Of a stretch of DNA of 37,535 nt, positions 16,735 through 24,898 are shown piece after piece; the stretch's first letter is position 1; each line of letters opens with the position of its first letter. Position numbers and translations under genes: made by a program. This DNA is from Gracilibacillus suaedae (GTDB lineage Bacteria > Bacillota > Bacilli > Bacillales > Amphibacillaceae). The stretch spans positions 1-37,535 of the forward strand of contig NZ_JAGFVL010000028.1 of assembly GCF_017599345.1 (NCBI RefSeq). The letters run 5' to 3'. The notes under the pieces are model-generated. The model was not told where the DNA came from, did not search any database, and worked only from the letters and a program-made list of their open reading frames with translations.

Positions 16735-16995
16735 TTGAGTGACTTTAAACAAAACATGTTTGATCAGATTCAAAAAAATTCAAATGTCCAGCCTGATCAA
16801 ATTATGAAAGTGGCACAATCAGTACAAAATGCTGACTTTTCAGATGAAAAGACAGTAAGAAAATTAGTAAAGCAATTAGCTAAACTTTCTGGCAAGCCTG
16901 TGTCCAAACAAAAAGAAGAAAAAATTGTGAAAGCAATTACAAGCAATAATATGCCTAAAGATATGAATTCATTAAGTAAATTGTTTAAAAACTAA
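16735..16995 (+). CDS. Stage VI sporulation protein F family (coat assembly) protein
   Basis: This 86-residue protein matches the SpoVIF family in length and pattern: a basic, helical protein with the repeated structure QIMKVAQSVQNADFSDEKTVRKLVKQLAKLSGKPVSKQKEEKIVKAI. SpoVIF is needed for assembly of the spore coat in B. subtilis. This copy occupies the position of B. subtilis yphE, downstream of gpsA, so it may be the yphE equivalent rather than the yjcC/spoVIF one. Translation begins at TTG behind aggaggag. Regulation by sigma-K and by an occluding hairpin is inferred from the upstream sequence. A terminator follows at 17097. Confidence 0.8.
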   Translation: MSDFKQNMFDQIQKNSNVQPDQIMKVAQSVQNADFSDEKTVRKLVKQLAKLSGKPVSKQKEEKIVKAITSNNMPKDMNSLSKLFKN

Positions 16996-17096
16996 CATTA
17001 TAGGCACATGAGGATGCAAGGTCTTATTGCTTCGCATACAATAAATCGCACAAGCATTCACTTTCAGGGTGATGATGGGTATTTATTTAGTCATAA

Positions 17097-17133
17097 CCGG
17101 AGTAGATTTTGCCCCTACTACTTCGGTCTTTTT
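17097..17133 (+). terminator. Terminator after the SpoVIF-like gene
   Basis: Stem CCGGAGTAG (17097-17105) pairs with CTACTTCGG (17118-17126), with one G-U pair and a 12-nt loop, followed by TCTTTTTATT. Confidence 0.7.
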
Positions 17134-17287
17134 ATTGCACTTTAGAAAAATAATAAATGATCTCTCCGTGATTCCCTAGTCTTTGATGATTCTAATAGCG
17201 ATGCTTCTATACAGGAGTTCTGTATTTTTTTATACAAACCTCTAATAACAAAACACCTTGGATGCTTTCCTTTTTAAAAAAAATTTA

Positions 17288-17296
17288 TGTTATAAT
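17288..17296 (+). promoter_or_regulatory. Extended -10 promoter for DUF2768-yphF
   Basis: TGTTATAAT is a perfect extended -10 (TGnTATAAT). No good -35 lies at 17 nt. The start codon is about 50 nt downstream. Confidence 0.45.
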
Positions 17297-17348
17297 ATGT
17301 AACGATGTATTTAATATTGTAGAAATCGTAAGAAAGGATGAATGTCAG

Positions 17349-17546
17349 TTGTCAGATCCATTAATGAAAATGTGGATATCGTTTGGAGGCATGGGTGCAC
17401 TTATATTATCCATGGTTTTAATTGTACTTAGCAGGTATAAATTAAAAGGAATTTTATCAGGTATTGTGGCATTTGTAGCCTATAGCTGTTTAATTATAGG
17501 TGGCATTATCATTACGTTAGTAGTTATTAGTGGGCCATCATCCTGA
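17349..17546 (+). CDS. DUF2768 small membrane protein
   Basis: This 65-residue protein starts at TTG (MSDPLMKMWISFGGMG) behind aaaggatg; the open frame extends 29 codons upstream across the promoter and is not used. It has two transmembrane segments (about 7-25 and 34-58) separated by the conserved LSRYKLKG loop, the pattern of DUF2768 proteins found next to yphF and spoIVA in Bacillaceae. The function is unknown. It lies 23 nt upstream of yphF and is probably co-transcribed. Confidence 0.8.
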   Translation: MSDPLMKMWISFGGMGALILSMVLIVLSRYKLKGILSGIVAFVAYSCLIIGGIIITLVVISGPSS

Positions 17547-17569
17547 TAAGGAGGAAAGACAAAAAAACA

Positions 17570-18298
17570 ATGATACATAAACTTATCGTATTTAGTTTGA
17601 GTTTGATTATGCTGACTGGTTGTATGTATCCATCAGAAAACCTCAGCCAAAATCAAATTTCAAATGATACTCAACTACAGTTAGTTCAAAATGCTATAGA
17701 TCTATACGCAGAACAAAATAATGGTATTCTACCGATTGTAACCAAAGAAAGTGACACACCCCTATATCAAAAGTACCTTATTGATTTCAGTTTGTTAAAG
17801 CAGCAAGGACTTATTCAATCTATTCCTGGAACAGCTTTTGAAAATGGTGGTAGTTATCAATATGTTTTAGTTGATGTGGAAGAAAATCCAACTGTTAAAG
17901 TAATTGATTTACATTTAACAGATGAGATAAGAACTATCCAACAACGTTTAACGATATATCGGGATGAACATACATATCCACCATTTGGAGACAAAGTAGA
18001 CGATGCTGTATACGAACTAGATTATGAGGAGCTAAATTTAGATGCGGCACCAAGTGTAAACAGCCCATATTCTGAGAATCGTCTACCTGTATATATCAGT
18101 GCGGACGGTAATCTATTAATTGATTATCGAATGGAGCTGTACCAAGCTTTACAAGAAAAAAATCACTCCTACAAAAACAGTGATGATATTAGACCTATAC
18201 TCATAGAAGATCACCCCGTAGTTCCAGCCTACAGTATTCCCTTTACTGTAGAAGACAATGAACCAGTATTTGCACCAGAAATAGAAGAAGGATGGTAA
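17570..18298 (+). CDS. yphF: YphF-like lipoprotein
   Basis: This 242-residue protein has a lipoprotein signal: a hydrophobic segment then LTGC with the lipid-modified Cys18 (MLTGCMYPS). The mature part has no catalytic motif that I know, and a patterned middle (LQLVQNAIDLYAEQNNGILPI and IRTIQQRLTIYRDEHTYPP), two similar segments suggesting an internal duplication. Size and position (before spoIVA) match B. subtilis YphF. The aaggagg ribosome site is 15 nt from the ATG with a run of A in between, an unusually long spacing, and no in-frame alternative start is closer. Confidence 0.85.
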   Translation: MIHKLIVFSLSLIMLTGCMYPSENLSQNQISNDTQLQLVQNAIDLYAEQNNGILPIVTKESDTPLYQKYLIDFSLLKQQGLIQSIPGTAFENGGSYQYVLVDVEENPTVKVIDLHLTDEIRTIQQRLTIYRDEHTYPPFGDKVDDAVYELDYEELNLDAAPSVNSPYSENRLPVYISADGNLLIDYRMELYQALQEKNHSYKNSDDIRPILIEDHPVVPAYSIPFTVEDNEPVFAPEIEEGW

Positions 18299-18311
18299 TT
18301 TTAACACCATC

Positions 18312-18343
18312 AAAAAACTTATCCAGCTTGGGTAAGTTTTTTT
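18312..18343 (+). terminator. Terminator after yphF
   Basis: Stem AACTTATCC (18316-18324) pairs with GGGTAAGTT (18330-18338) around a 5-nt loop, followed by a T-run. Confidence 0.88.
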
Positions 18344-18693
18344 ACGTATTCCAGCTTTCTTTCAAAGAATGCTTTATTCTGAAAGTTGTTATTGGTTCGC
18401 AGTATTTATTTTTGATGATTCATAAGTTGTATGGGGTGTGTGGCTTTGCAGAGAGGTGTGAGGGGTAATTTGTCACCTTTTGCAACAAAGGCTCTCTGTG
18501 GCTAGAATTCGGCTTTCTAACAGGGTTATTAAGCATTAGTATTACAAATGGTATTATTAAAAAGATTCCCTTCTATGAAAGCTTTTCTAATTTTTTGTGA
18601 ATAAACAAGTTCTTTACATCATATGTTGAAGTTAGAACTGGATAATTCATAGGCGCAATACCAGGAAAAGTTTATTTATTATGCGAATATTTA

Positions 18694-18723
18694 GCATAAA
18701 TTAATAGGACAACATCATAGAAT
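18694..18723 (+). promoter_or_regulatory. Candidate sigma-E promoter of spoIVA
   Basis: GCATAAAT (18694-18701) and CATAGAAT (18716-18723), the latter one mismatch from the sigma-E -10 CATACAAT, are separated by 14 nt. Transcription would begin about 50 nt before the start codon. spoIVA is a sigma-E gene in B. subtilis. Confidence 0.45.
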
Positions 18724-18779
18724 AGAATTGTCAAAGATTCGAAGGAATGATGAGGTCGAATAGATCGGGAGGGGATCAT

Positions 18780-20258
18780 TTGGAAAGGGTAGATATCTTC
18801 AAGGATATTTCAAAACGGACGAATGGTGATATTTATTTAGGAGTTGTTGGAGCAGTTCGGACCGGTAAGTCTACATTCATTAAGAAATTTATGGAAAAGA
18901 CTGTCTTGCCAAACATGGCGAACGAAAGTGATCGATTGAGAGCACAGGATGAATTACCTCAAAGCGCAGCTGGAAAAACAATTATGACAACTGAACCGAA
19001 ATTTGTTCCTAATCAGGCAGTGTCGTTAACAGTTGAGGAGGGATTAGATGTAAATGTCCGATTAGTAGATTGTGTTGGATATACCGTTAATGGCGCACAA
19101 GGTTTTGAAGATGAAAATGGACCACGCATGATTCATACACCTTGGTATGAAGAACCTATACCTTTTCATGATGCAGCCGAAATTGGAACAAGGAAAGTTA
19201 TTCAAGAACATTCTACAATGGGGATTGTCGTTACAACTGACGGTAGTATTGGTGAAATTCCAAGAGAAGACTATGAAGACGCTGAATCACGCATTGTAGA
19301 AGAATTAAAAGAAGTTGGTAAGCCATTTATTATGATTATTAATTCCGTACAACCTTATAATCAAGAAACGGAATTGTTAAGACAAGACCTTATAGAAAAA
19401 TATGATATTCCAGTTCTGTCTATGAGTGTGGAAAGCATGACTGAGCACGATGTTAATAACGTACTAAGAGAAGTACTTTACGAATTCCCAGTGCTTGAAG
19501 TCAATGTTAACTTACCTAGTTGGGTTTTAGTTTTAGATGAGTCACATTGGTTAAGACAAAATTATCAACTTGCCATCGAGGAGACTGTTAAAGATATAAG
19601 AAGATTAAGGGATGTTGATCATGTAATTGGCCAATTTGATCAATTTGATTATATTCAACAAGCATCTTTAGCAGGAATTGAGATGGGGGAAGGTATCGCT
19701 GATATTGACCTTCATGCTCCAGATGAATTATATGATCAAGTATTAAAAGAAATTGTTGGTGAAGAAATTAGAGGCAAAGATCATTTGCTGCAATTGATGC
19801 AAGAATTTACCAATGCTAAAAAGGAGTACGACCAAATTGCTGAAGCATTAAAAATGGTAAAACAAACTGGTTATGGGGTAGCAGCTCCAGCTTTAACAGA
19901 TATGGCATTGGAAGAGCCTGAAATTATTAGGCAAGGTTCAAGGTTTGGTGTTCGTTTGAAAGCTGTAGCACCGTCTATCCACATGATAAAAGTAGATGTA
20001 GAATCCGAATTTGCTCCAATTATCGGTACCGAAAAACAAAGTGAGGAATTAGTCAGATATTTAATGCAAGATTTTGAAGAAGATCCATTATCTATTTGGC
20101 AATCTGACATTTTTGGAAGATCCTTAAGTTCAATTGTTAGAGAAGGTATTCAAGCAAAGCTATCACTTATGCCTGAAAACGCTAGGTTTAAATTAAAAGA
20201 GACACTAGAACGAATCATCAATGAAGGTTCAGGCGGGTTGATCGCTATCATTTTATAA
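18780..20258 (+). CDS. spoIVA: SpoIVA, spore coat morphogenetic ATPase
   Basis: This 492-residue protein has the same length as B. subtilis SpoIVA and is strongly conserved throughout. The N-terminal ATPase domain has Walker A GAVRTGKST (24-32) and Walker B VRLVDCVGY. A middle domain follows, then a C-terminal region (SGGLIAIIL) needed for anchoring to SpoVM. SpoIVA polymerises on the forespore outer membrane using ATP and forms the basement layer of the coat. The start is TTG at 18780 behind gggagggg, which gives MERVDIFKDI as in the family; the frame is open 11 codons upstream. Confidence 0.98.
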   Translation: MERVDIFKDISKRTNGDIYLGVVGAVRTGKSTFIKKFMEKTVLPNMANESDRLRAQDELPQSAAGKTIMTTEPKFVPNQAVSLTVEEGLDVNVRLVDCVGYTVNGAQGFEDENGPRMIHTPWYEEPIPFHDAAEIGTRKVIQEHSTMGIVVTTDGSIGEIPREDYEDAESRIVEELKEVGKPFIMIINSVQPYNQETELLRQDLIEKYDIPVLSMSVESMTEHDVNNVLREVLYEFPVLEVNVNLPSWVLVLDESHWLRQNYQLAIEETVKDIRRLRDVDHVIGQFDQFDYIQQASLAGIEMGEGIADIDLHAPDELYDQVLKEIVGEEIRGKDHLLQLMQEFTNAKKEYDQIAEALKMVKQTGYGVAAPALTDMALEEPEIIRQGSRFGVRLKAVAPSIHMIKVDVESEFAPIIGTEKQSEELVRYLMQDFEEDPLSIWQSDIFGRSLSSIVREGIQAKLSLMPENARFKLKETLERIINEGSGGLIAIIL

Positions 20259-20611
20259 AGAAGATTGAAAAAGCGTTAATGTATCAACATAACGCTTTTT
20301 TATTTTGTTTAAATTCAGATTTTTTGGAAATAATAGGTAATATCAATAAAACTTATGTCCTAATTACTAAAAATATTATGATATCAACGTTTGAAAACAC
20401 TTGCATCCCGAAATAACATGTGATAACATTCTTGATAACTTAGCAGGAAATGGAGAAAATAATAATTTTTTCTCTAAGAAATGCGAATAATTGTTGAATT
20501 ATCTTTCATTCTCAGTTATTATAAGCCTTGTCATCATTTGATGGGTGACAATTAGCTATAAGAAATTCTTTGAAAGAAGTTTATAGCTTTTATTGGGAGG
20601 AGGTGAATATC
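20259..20611 (+). other. hbs upstream region with possible promoter and two leader hairpins
   Basis: Of these 353 nt, the first part is the spoIVA terminator. TTGCAT (20401-20406) and TAACAT (20424-20429), 17 nt apart, could be a sigma-A promoter. The leader has two hairpins: TTGTCA/TGACAA with CATC/GATG inside (20528-20551), and AGCTATAA/TTATAGCT enclosing TTCTTT/AAAGAA (20554-20588). The second ends about 7 nt before the gggaggagg ribosome site. They may stabilise or tune translation of this abundant protein. Confidence 0.5.
20268..20306 (+). terminator. Terminator after spoIVA
   Basis: Stem AAAAAGCGTTA (20268-20278) pairs with TAACGCTTTTT (20290-20300), followed by TATTTT. It starts 9 nt after the spoIVA stop. 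Confidence 0.9.
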
Positions 20612-20884
20612 ATGAACAAGACAGATCTAATTAATGCAGTTGCAGAAAAAAGTGAACTTTCTAAAAAAGATGCAACAAAAGCTGTAGATGCAGTTTTTGA
20701 ATCTATCATGGATTCACTTAAAGATGGTGAAAAAGTTCAATTAATTGGTTTTGGTAATTTTGAGGTACGCGAGCGTGCTGCACGTAAAGGGCGTAATCCA
20801 CAAACTGGGGATGAAATCGAAATTCCAGCAAGCAAAGTGCCTGCTTTTAAACCAGGTAAAGCCCTTAAAGATATCGTAAAATAA
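20612..20884 (+). CDS. hbs: HU, histone-like DNA-binding protein
   Basis: This 90-residue protein has the full HU sequence: helical N-terminus ([14 protein letters not shown]), then the conserved [22 protein letters not shown] segment and the DNA-binding arm, ending in [12 protein letters not shown]. It binds and bends DNA as a homodimer. The start was set at MNKTDL with gggaggaggtga upstream; the open frame extends 14 codons into the leader hairpin. In B. subtilis hbs is followed by folE (mtrA) and mtrB; here those two are missing and hepS follows a terminator. Confidence 0.98.
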   Translation: MNKTDLINAVAEKSELSKKDATKAVDAVFESIMDSLKDGEKVQLIGFGNFEVRERAARKGRNPQTGDEIEIPASKVPAFKPGKALKDIVK

Positions 20885-20907
20885 TATGGTATTACATATG
20901 GGCAAGA

Positions 20908-20932
20908 GAGGGTGCAGATTGCACCCTTTTTT
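20908..20932 (+). terminator. Terminator after hbs
   Basis: Stem GGGTGCA (20910-20916) and TGCACCC (20920-20926), with a 3-nt loop, is followed by six T. Confidence 0.93.
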
Positions 20933-21014
20933 CATACCAACTATCCTAATTTCTCCTCTGAAATTTTTCCTTTCATAAAACACAGTTTTATCTATCCTGT
21001 AAGATGTAAACTTA

Positions 21015-21023
21015 TGCTATACT
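21015..21023 (+). promoter_or_regulatory. Extended -10 promoter for hepS operon
   Basis: TGCTATACT fits the extended -10 pattern TGnTAtAcT; no clear -35. It is about 45 nt before hepS, between the hbs terminator and the gene. Confidence 0.45.
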
Positions 21024-21066
21024 ATGTTAATATAGAATAGGATTTTGAAGAATTGCGGTGAATCTG

Positions 21067-21849
21067 ATGACATACATAGACACAATTAATTATTATACAA
21101 ATTTAATAACGCAAACCATTAACCAAAGTTTCCTGAATAAACATTTAGATGAACCAGAGGTAGAAGTACATAAATTGATTACTCTTCATGAATTAGTCCA
21201 AGATAAACCAAACTATCAGGAATTAGTTCAGACTACCATGTTAGTTCAAATAGCGCTGAATACACATGATAAAATCACCAGTGATTTTAAAGAAGAAAAT
21301 ATAAGGAAACAGCAACTCACAGTATTGGCAGGAGATTATTATTCAGGAATCTATTATCATTTATTAGCAAACCACAATAATTTACCGTTCATTCGTTTAC
21401 TTGCTGATGGTATTAATGAAATGACACAAGCTAAGATGGCTTTTTATTATTCCAATTTTAGTGATCTAGATAGTTTTCTTGTCGACTATAAAGAAATAGA
21501 GAGTAAACTGATAGAGAAAGTAGCTGATTTTGTTCATAAAACAGAACAGCTACCGTATATTACTACGTGGCTCATGGCAAAACGTCTAGAATTCGAATTA
21601 ATAAAATTACGTAACAATAAACGTACCTTTCTCCATAAATTAATTATAGAAAATGTACAAAGTATACAAAATAATGTACAGTTGGAGAAAAAAATTCGCC
21701 AACAATTAATGAAATTTAATCAGGATTTAGATGAAATTATAACTGATAACAAGAAGACTATAGCAATTCCAAAAGATTTAGATTTATTTAATTATGATAC
21801 GTTACAGAAAAAATGGAATATGGTGTTGGAAGAAGGATTATCACAATGA
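21067..21849 (+). CDS. hepS: Heptaprenyl diphosphate synthase component I
   Basis: This 260-residue protein is the non-catalytic small subunit of the heterodimer that makes the C35 side chain of menaquinone-7. It lacks aspartate-rich prenyl-transfer motifs, as expected. The segment [15 protein letters not shown] followed by [15 protein letters not shown] is the family signature. The start was set at ATG 21067 with ggtga 5 nt upstream; a GTG at 21058 is also possible. It overlaps menH by 4 nt (ATGA), and menH-hepT follow in the same operon. Confidence 0.93.
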   Translation: MTYIDTINYYTNLITQTINQSFLNKHLDEPEVEVHKLITLHELVQDKPNYQELVQTTMLVQIALNTHDKITSDFKEENIRKQQLTVLAGDYYSGIYYHLLANHNNLPFIRLLADGINEMTQAKMAFYYSNFSDLDSFLVDYKEIESKLIEKVADFVHKTEQLPYITTWLMAKRLEFELIKLRNNKRTFLHKLIIENVQSIQNNVQLEKKIRQQLMKFNQDLDEIITDNKKTIAIPKDLDLFNYDTLQKKWNMVLEEGLSQ

Positions 21850-22562
21850 CAAAGCAATCAAAAGAAGAAAAAGTACATCAAGTTTTTGAAAAGATTTATA
21901 ATAATTATGATTTTATGAATTCAATTATTTCATTCCAGAAACATAAAAAATGGCGAAACGATGTAATGAAAAGAATGCAAGTACAACAAGGAAGTAAAGC
22001 TCTAGATGTATGCTGTGGGACAGGAGATTGGTCTTTTTCATTATCTGAAGCTGTAGGAAAAAACGGTGAAGTGATTGGTTTGGACTTTAGTCAAAATATG
22101 TTATCTGTTGCTAGAGAAAGACAATCTGATTATTCGCTTAACAATGTAGAGTTTATACATGGTAATGCAATGGAACTACCGTTTGAAGATGACTACTTTG
22201 ATTATGTAACCATCGGATTTGGTTTGCGAAATGTTCCAGATTACTTGCAAACTTTAAAGGAAATGTACCGTGTAGTTAAACCAGGAGGTATTGTTGTATG
22301 CCTCGAAACTTCGCAACCAACTGGAATCATCTTTCGGAAATTATACTATTTTTATTTTAAAAATATTATGCCTTTATTCGGTAAGCTTTTCGCGAAGAGT
22401 TATCAAGAATATGTATGGTTACATGAGTCAGCGAAAGACTTTCCAGGAAAGGATGCGTTAAAGAGTTTATTTGAAGATGCAGGACTTGTAAATGTCCAAT
22501 ATAAAAGCTATACAGGTGGGGTAGCGGCCATGCATCTAGGTGAAAAACAAGTGAAGAAATAA
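21846..22562 (+). CDS. menH: Demethylmenaquinone methyltransferase (MenG/UbiE, also called MenH)
   Basis: This 238-residue SAM-dependent methyltransferase catalyses the last step of menaquinone synthesis. The SAM-binding motif [10 protein letters not shown] is at 53-62, the UbiE motif [12 protein letters not shown] lies in the middle, and [17 protein letters not shown] follows. The start ATG overlaps the stop of hepS and has gaagga upstream. The gene is flanked by the two heptaprenyl synthase subunits, exactly as in B. subtilis, so side-chain synthesis and ring methylation are co-expressed. Confidence 0.97.
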   Translation: MTKQSKEEKVHQVFEKIYNNYDFMNSIISFQKHKKWRNDVMKRMQVQQGSKALDVCCGTGDWSFSLSEAVGKNGEVIGLDFSQNMLSVARERQSDYSLNNVEFIHGNAMELPFEDDYFDYVTIGFGLRNVPDYLQTLKEMYRVVKPGGIVVCLETSQPTGIIFRKLYYFYFKNIMPLFGKLFAKSYQEYVWLHESAKDFPGKDALKSLFEDAGLVNVQYKSYTGGVAAMHLGEKQVKK

Positions 22563-22574
22563 AGGTGAAGTCTA

Positions 22575-23546
22575 ATGAAGCTTGCAAAAACATATGCTTT
22601 TTTAAAAAAAGATTTATCATTAATTGAAGATGCATTGGAAGACACGGTGTATGCTGACCAACCGGTTTTGCACGAAGCGTCAACCCAGTTGTTAAAGGCC
22701 GGAGGAAAAAGGCTGAGGCCAGTTTTTGTATTATTAGCATCTAAATTTGGTGATTATAACTTAAATAAAATCAAAAATGTCGCCAGTTCACTAGAATTAA
22801 TTCATATGGCATCACTTGTACACGATGATGTCATTGATAATTCTGATATAAGGCGAGGTAAACCAACAGTAAAGGCGAAATGGGACAATCAGGTAGCTAT
22901 GCTAACAGGTGATTTTATTTTCGCTAAGGCATTACAACAATTTACTGAAATAGATAAGCCTAGAGCTCATCAAATACTGGCTAAAACCATGATGGAATTA
23001 ACGGTAGGTGAAATTGAGCAAATTAAAGATAAATATAACCTAGATCAAAATTTAAGGACCTATTTAAGACGAATAAAAAGAAAGACAGCACTGTTGATTT
23101 CTTCAAGCTGTCAGTTAGGTGCTATTACGGCAAATACTGATAATGAAACAGAAAAAGCTTTATTTCGTTATGGTTATTTTATGGGGATGTCCTATCAAAT
23201 TATTGATGATATATTAGATTTCACTGCATCAGAGAAAGAGTTAGGAAAACCAGCTGGAAGTGACTTGATTCAAGGAAATATTACATTACCTGTATTATAT
23301 GCAATGGAAAATCCGTCTATTCGACAAGAGTTGAAAGATGCCTTGGCAGATAGCCGTAATATAAGTCCTAATCTATTGAGCCCTATCATCTCTAAAATAT
23401 CACAATCTGATGCCATTACAAGAGCTAGAGATGTGAGTGACCAATATCTTAAGAAAGCATATGATTCCCTTAGCTTATTACCAGATATTCAAGCTAAAGA
23501 AGCTCTAGCTAATATTGCTAATTACATAGGAAATAGAAAAATATAA
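22575..23546 (+). CDS. hepT: Heptaprenyl diphosphate synthase component II (catalytic)
   Basis: This 323-residue trans-polyprenyl synthase adds isopentenyl diphosphate units to farnesyl diphosphate up to C35. The first aspartate-rich motif is at 84-88 ([15 protein letters not shown]) and the second at 211-215 (DDILD). GGKRLRP near 43-49 is the IPP-binding loop. It starts 12 nt after menH with aaggtga. It works as a dimer with HepS. The product feeds menaquinone used by the qcrABC complex at 34-36 kb. Confidence 0.97.
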   Translation: MKLAKTYAFLKKDLSLIEDALEDTVYADQPVLHEASTQLLKAGGKRLRPVFVLLASKFGDYNLNKIKNVASSLELIHMASLVHDDVIDNSDIRRGKPTVKAKWDNQVAMLTGDFIFAKALQQFTEIDKPRAHQILAKTMMELTVGEIEQIKDKYNLDQNLRTYLRRIKRKTALLISSSCQLGAITANTDNETEKALFRYGYFMGMSYQIIDDILDFTASEKELGKPAGSDLIQGNITLPVLYAMENPSIRQELKDALADSRNISPNLLSPIISKISQSDAITRARDVSDQYLKKAYDSLSLLPDIQAKEALANIANYIGNRKI

Positions 23547-23559
23547 CGAGGTGATTATG

Positions 23560-24006
23560 ATGGAACAGACATTTTTAATGATCAAACCAGATGCTGTGCA
23601 ACGTAATTTAATTGGGGAAATTGTGACTAGATTTGAAAGAAAAGGTTTCAAGTTAGTGGCTGCGAAGCTTATGACAATTTCGGAATCTTTAGCGAAGCAA
23701 CACTATGCTGAACATGAAGGAAAGTCTTTCTTCAATGATTTAGTTTCTTTTATTACATCCGGACCTGTGTTTGCTATGGTATGGGAAGGTGAAAGTGTAA
23801 TTGAAGCTTCTAGAAAGATGATGGGGAAAACGAATCCTCAAGAAGCTGAAACAGGTACAATAAGAGGTGATTTCGGACTGGTGATGCATCGTAACATTAT
23901 TCATGGTTCTGATTCACCGGAAAGTGCGGCTAGAGAAATCAATCTCTTTTTTGGGAAAGAAGAAATACAGATCTATGAAAAAAATGTTGACTACTGGCTT
24001 TCATAG
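23560..24006 (+). CDS. ndk: Nucleoside diphosphate kinase
   Basis: This 148-residue protein exchanges phosphate between nucleoside tri- and diphosphates. The phospho-histidine is His115 in NIIHGSDS. The N-terminus [14 protein letters not shown] is typical. The ATG at 23560 was preferred over the one at 23557 because the cgaggtga ribosome site is closer to ideal distance and the length is then the usual 148. It lies 13 nt after hepT and before cheR, as in B. subtilis. Confidence 0.97.
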   Translation: MEQTFLMIKPDAVQRNLIGEIVTRFERKGFKLVAAKLMTISESLAKQHYAEHEGKSFFNDLVSFITSGPVFAMVWEGESVIEASRKMMGKTNPQEAETGTIRGDFGLVMHRNIIHGSDSPESAAREINLFFGKEEIQIYEKNVDYWLS

Positions 24007-24041
24007 TAGCATCTGAACAGCAATATTGAGGGAGAAGAGAC

Positions 24042-24812
24042 ATGACGGATTATCAAACTTTTATAGGTCAGATATATAAGAAAACCGGTCTTGATTTATC
24101 TTTGTACAAAGAGGTACAAATGAAAAGGCGTTTAACATCTTTACGAAATAAACGAGGTTATCAATCATTTAGCAGCTATTTCCAAGCAATCAACAAAGAT
24201 CAGCAATTACTTCAGGAATTCTTAGATAAGGTTACCATTAATGTATCAGAATTTTATCGTAATCCAGCAAGATGGAGAGTGCTGGAAAGCAAAATTATTC
24301 CGACATTTAAAAACAAAAAGAGTAAAATTAAAATTTGGAGTGCAGCTTGTTCTACAGGGGAAGAACCATATACATTAGCGATTATAGCCAATCAATTCTG
24401 GAACGTAGCAGACATTGAAATTCTGGCAACGGATATAGATCCTAACGTGTTAGCTAGAGCAAAGCAAGGTATCTATAATGAAAAAGCACTGCAAGAAGTA
24501 CCTGCAGATATTAAAAAGAAATATTTTCATCAAGAAGGTGGTACATTTAAAGTTGATGATAAATTAAAACAAGCTATCACCTTTAAGGAACATAATCTAC
24601 TAGCGGATCCATATCCAGCTCAAGTAGATTTAATTGTTTGTCGTAATGTACTCATTTATTTTACAGAAGAAGCCAAAAACACGATATATCATAAGTTTAG
24701 TGATGCATTAGCTGAAGATGGTGTATTTTTTGTTGGAAGCACGGAACAAATATTTTCACCTGATAAATATGGATTTAATGTTTTGGACACCTTTTTTTAT
24801 GGAAAAAAATAA
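24042..24812 (+). CDS. cheR: CheR, chemoreceptor glutamate O-methyltransferase
   Basis: This 256-residue SAM-dependent enzyme methylates glutamates on methyl-accepting chemotaxis proteins for adaptation. A short helical N-terminal domain (1-75) precedes the catalytic domain with [16 protein letters not shown] as the SAM motif, then [15 protein letters not shown] and [12 protein letters not shown]. Ribosome site gggagaag. Other chemotaxis genes are not in the window; in B. subtilis cheR also sits alone here. No terminator is visible before the aroF promoter. Confidence 0.97.
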   Translation: MTDYQTFIGQIYKKTGLDLSLYKEVQMKRRLTSLRNKRGYQSFSSYFQAINKDQQLLQEFLDKVTINVSEFYRNPARWRVLESKIIPTFKNKKSKIKIWSAACSTGEEPYTLAIIANQFWNVADIEILATDIDPNVLARAKQGIYNEKALQEVPADIKKKYFHQEGGTFKVDDKLKQAITFKEHNLLADPYPAQVDLIVCRNVLIYFTEEAKNTIYHKFSDALAEDGVFFVGSTEQIFSPDKYGFNVLDTFFYGKK

Positions 24813-24858
24813 AATACATAAAAATCAGAATATTTCTACACACATTTTTCCCATGCTG

Positions 24859-24867
24859 TGTTATAGT
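24859..24867 (+). promoter_or_regulatory. Extended -10 promoter for the aromatic supraoperon
   Basis: TGTTATAGT matches TGnTATAaT and lies about 31 nt before the aroF start, in the 86-nt gap after cheR. No strong -35, no T-box and no TRAP-type leader (repeated GAG/UAG triplets) is seen. Confidence 0.45.
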
Positions 24868-24898
24868 AATACAAAAAATGATTTTGAGGGGGAGAACA

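Larger units (their letters stand above)
16996..17348 (+). other. Intergenic region between SpoVIF-like gene and DUF2768 gene
   Basis: These 353 nt contain a terminator at 17097-17133 and an extended -10 promoter at 17288-17296. A CATACAAT (sigma-E-like -10) at about 17034 has no fitting -35 and no gene behind it. No other gene is seen. Confidence 0.6.
18299..18779 (+). other. Intergenic region upstream of spoIVA
   Basis: Of these 481 nt, the first 45 are the yphF terminator. A 14-base match (ttcgcagtatttat, 18396-18409) to the outer end of the composite repeat suggests a relic of such an element. An imperfect hairpin region with CAGAGAG/CTCTCTG arms spans 18449-18498. The last 90 nt carry a candidate sigma-E promoter. 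No gene is seen. Confidence 0.5.

Noticed and set aside
17034-17041. CATACAAT as a sigma-E promoter
   Set aside because: No -35 at the required distance, and the nearest gene downstream is behind a terminator.
24813-24898. T-box or TRAP-controlled leader before aroF
   Set aside because: The gap is only 86 nt, without a T-box core, antiterminator or regularly spaced GAG/UAG triplets.
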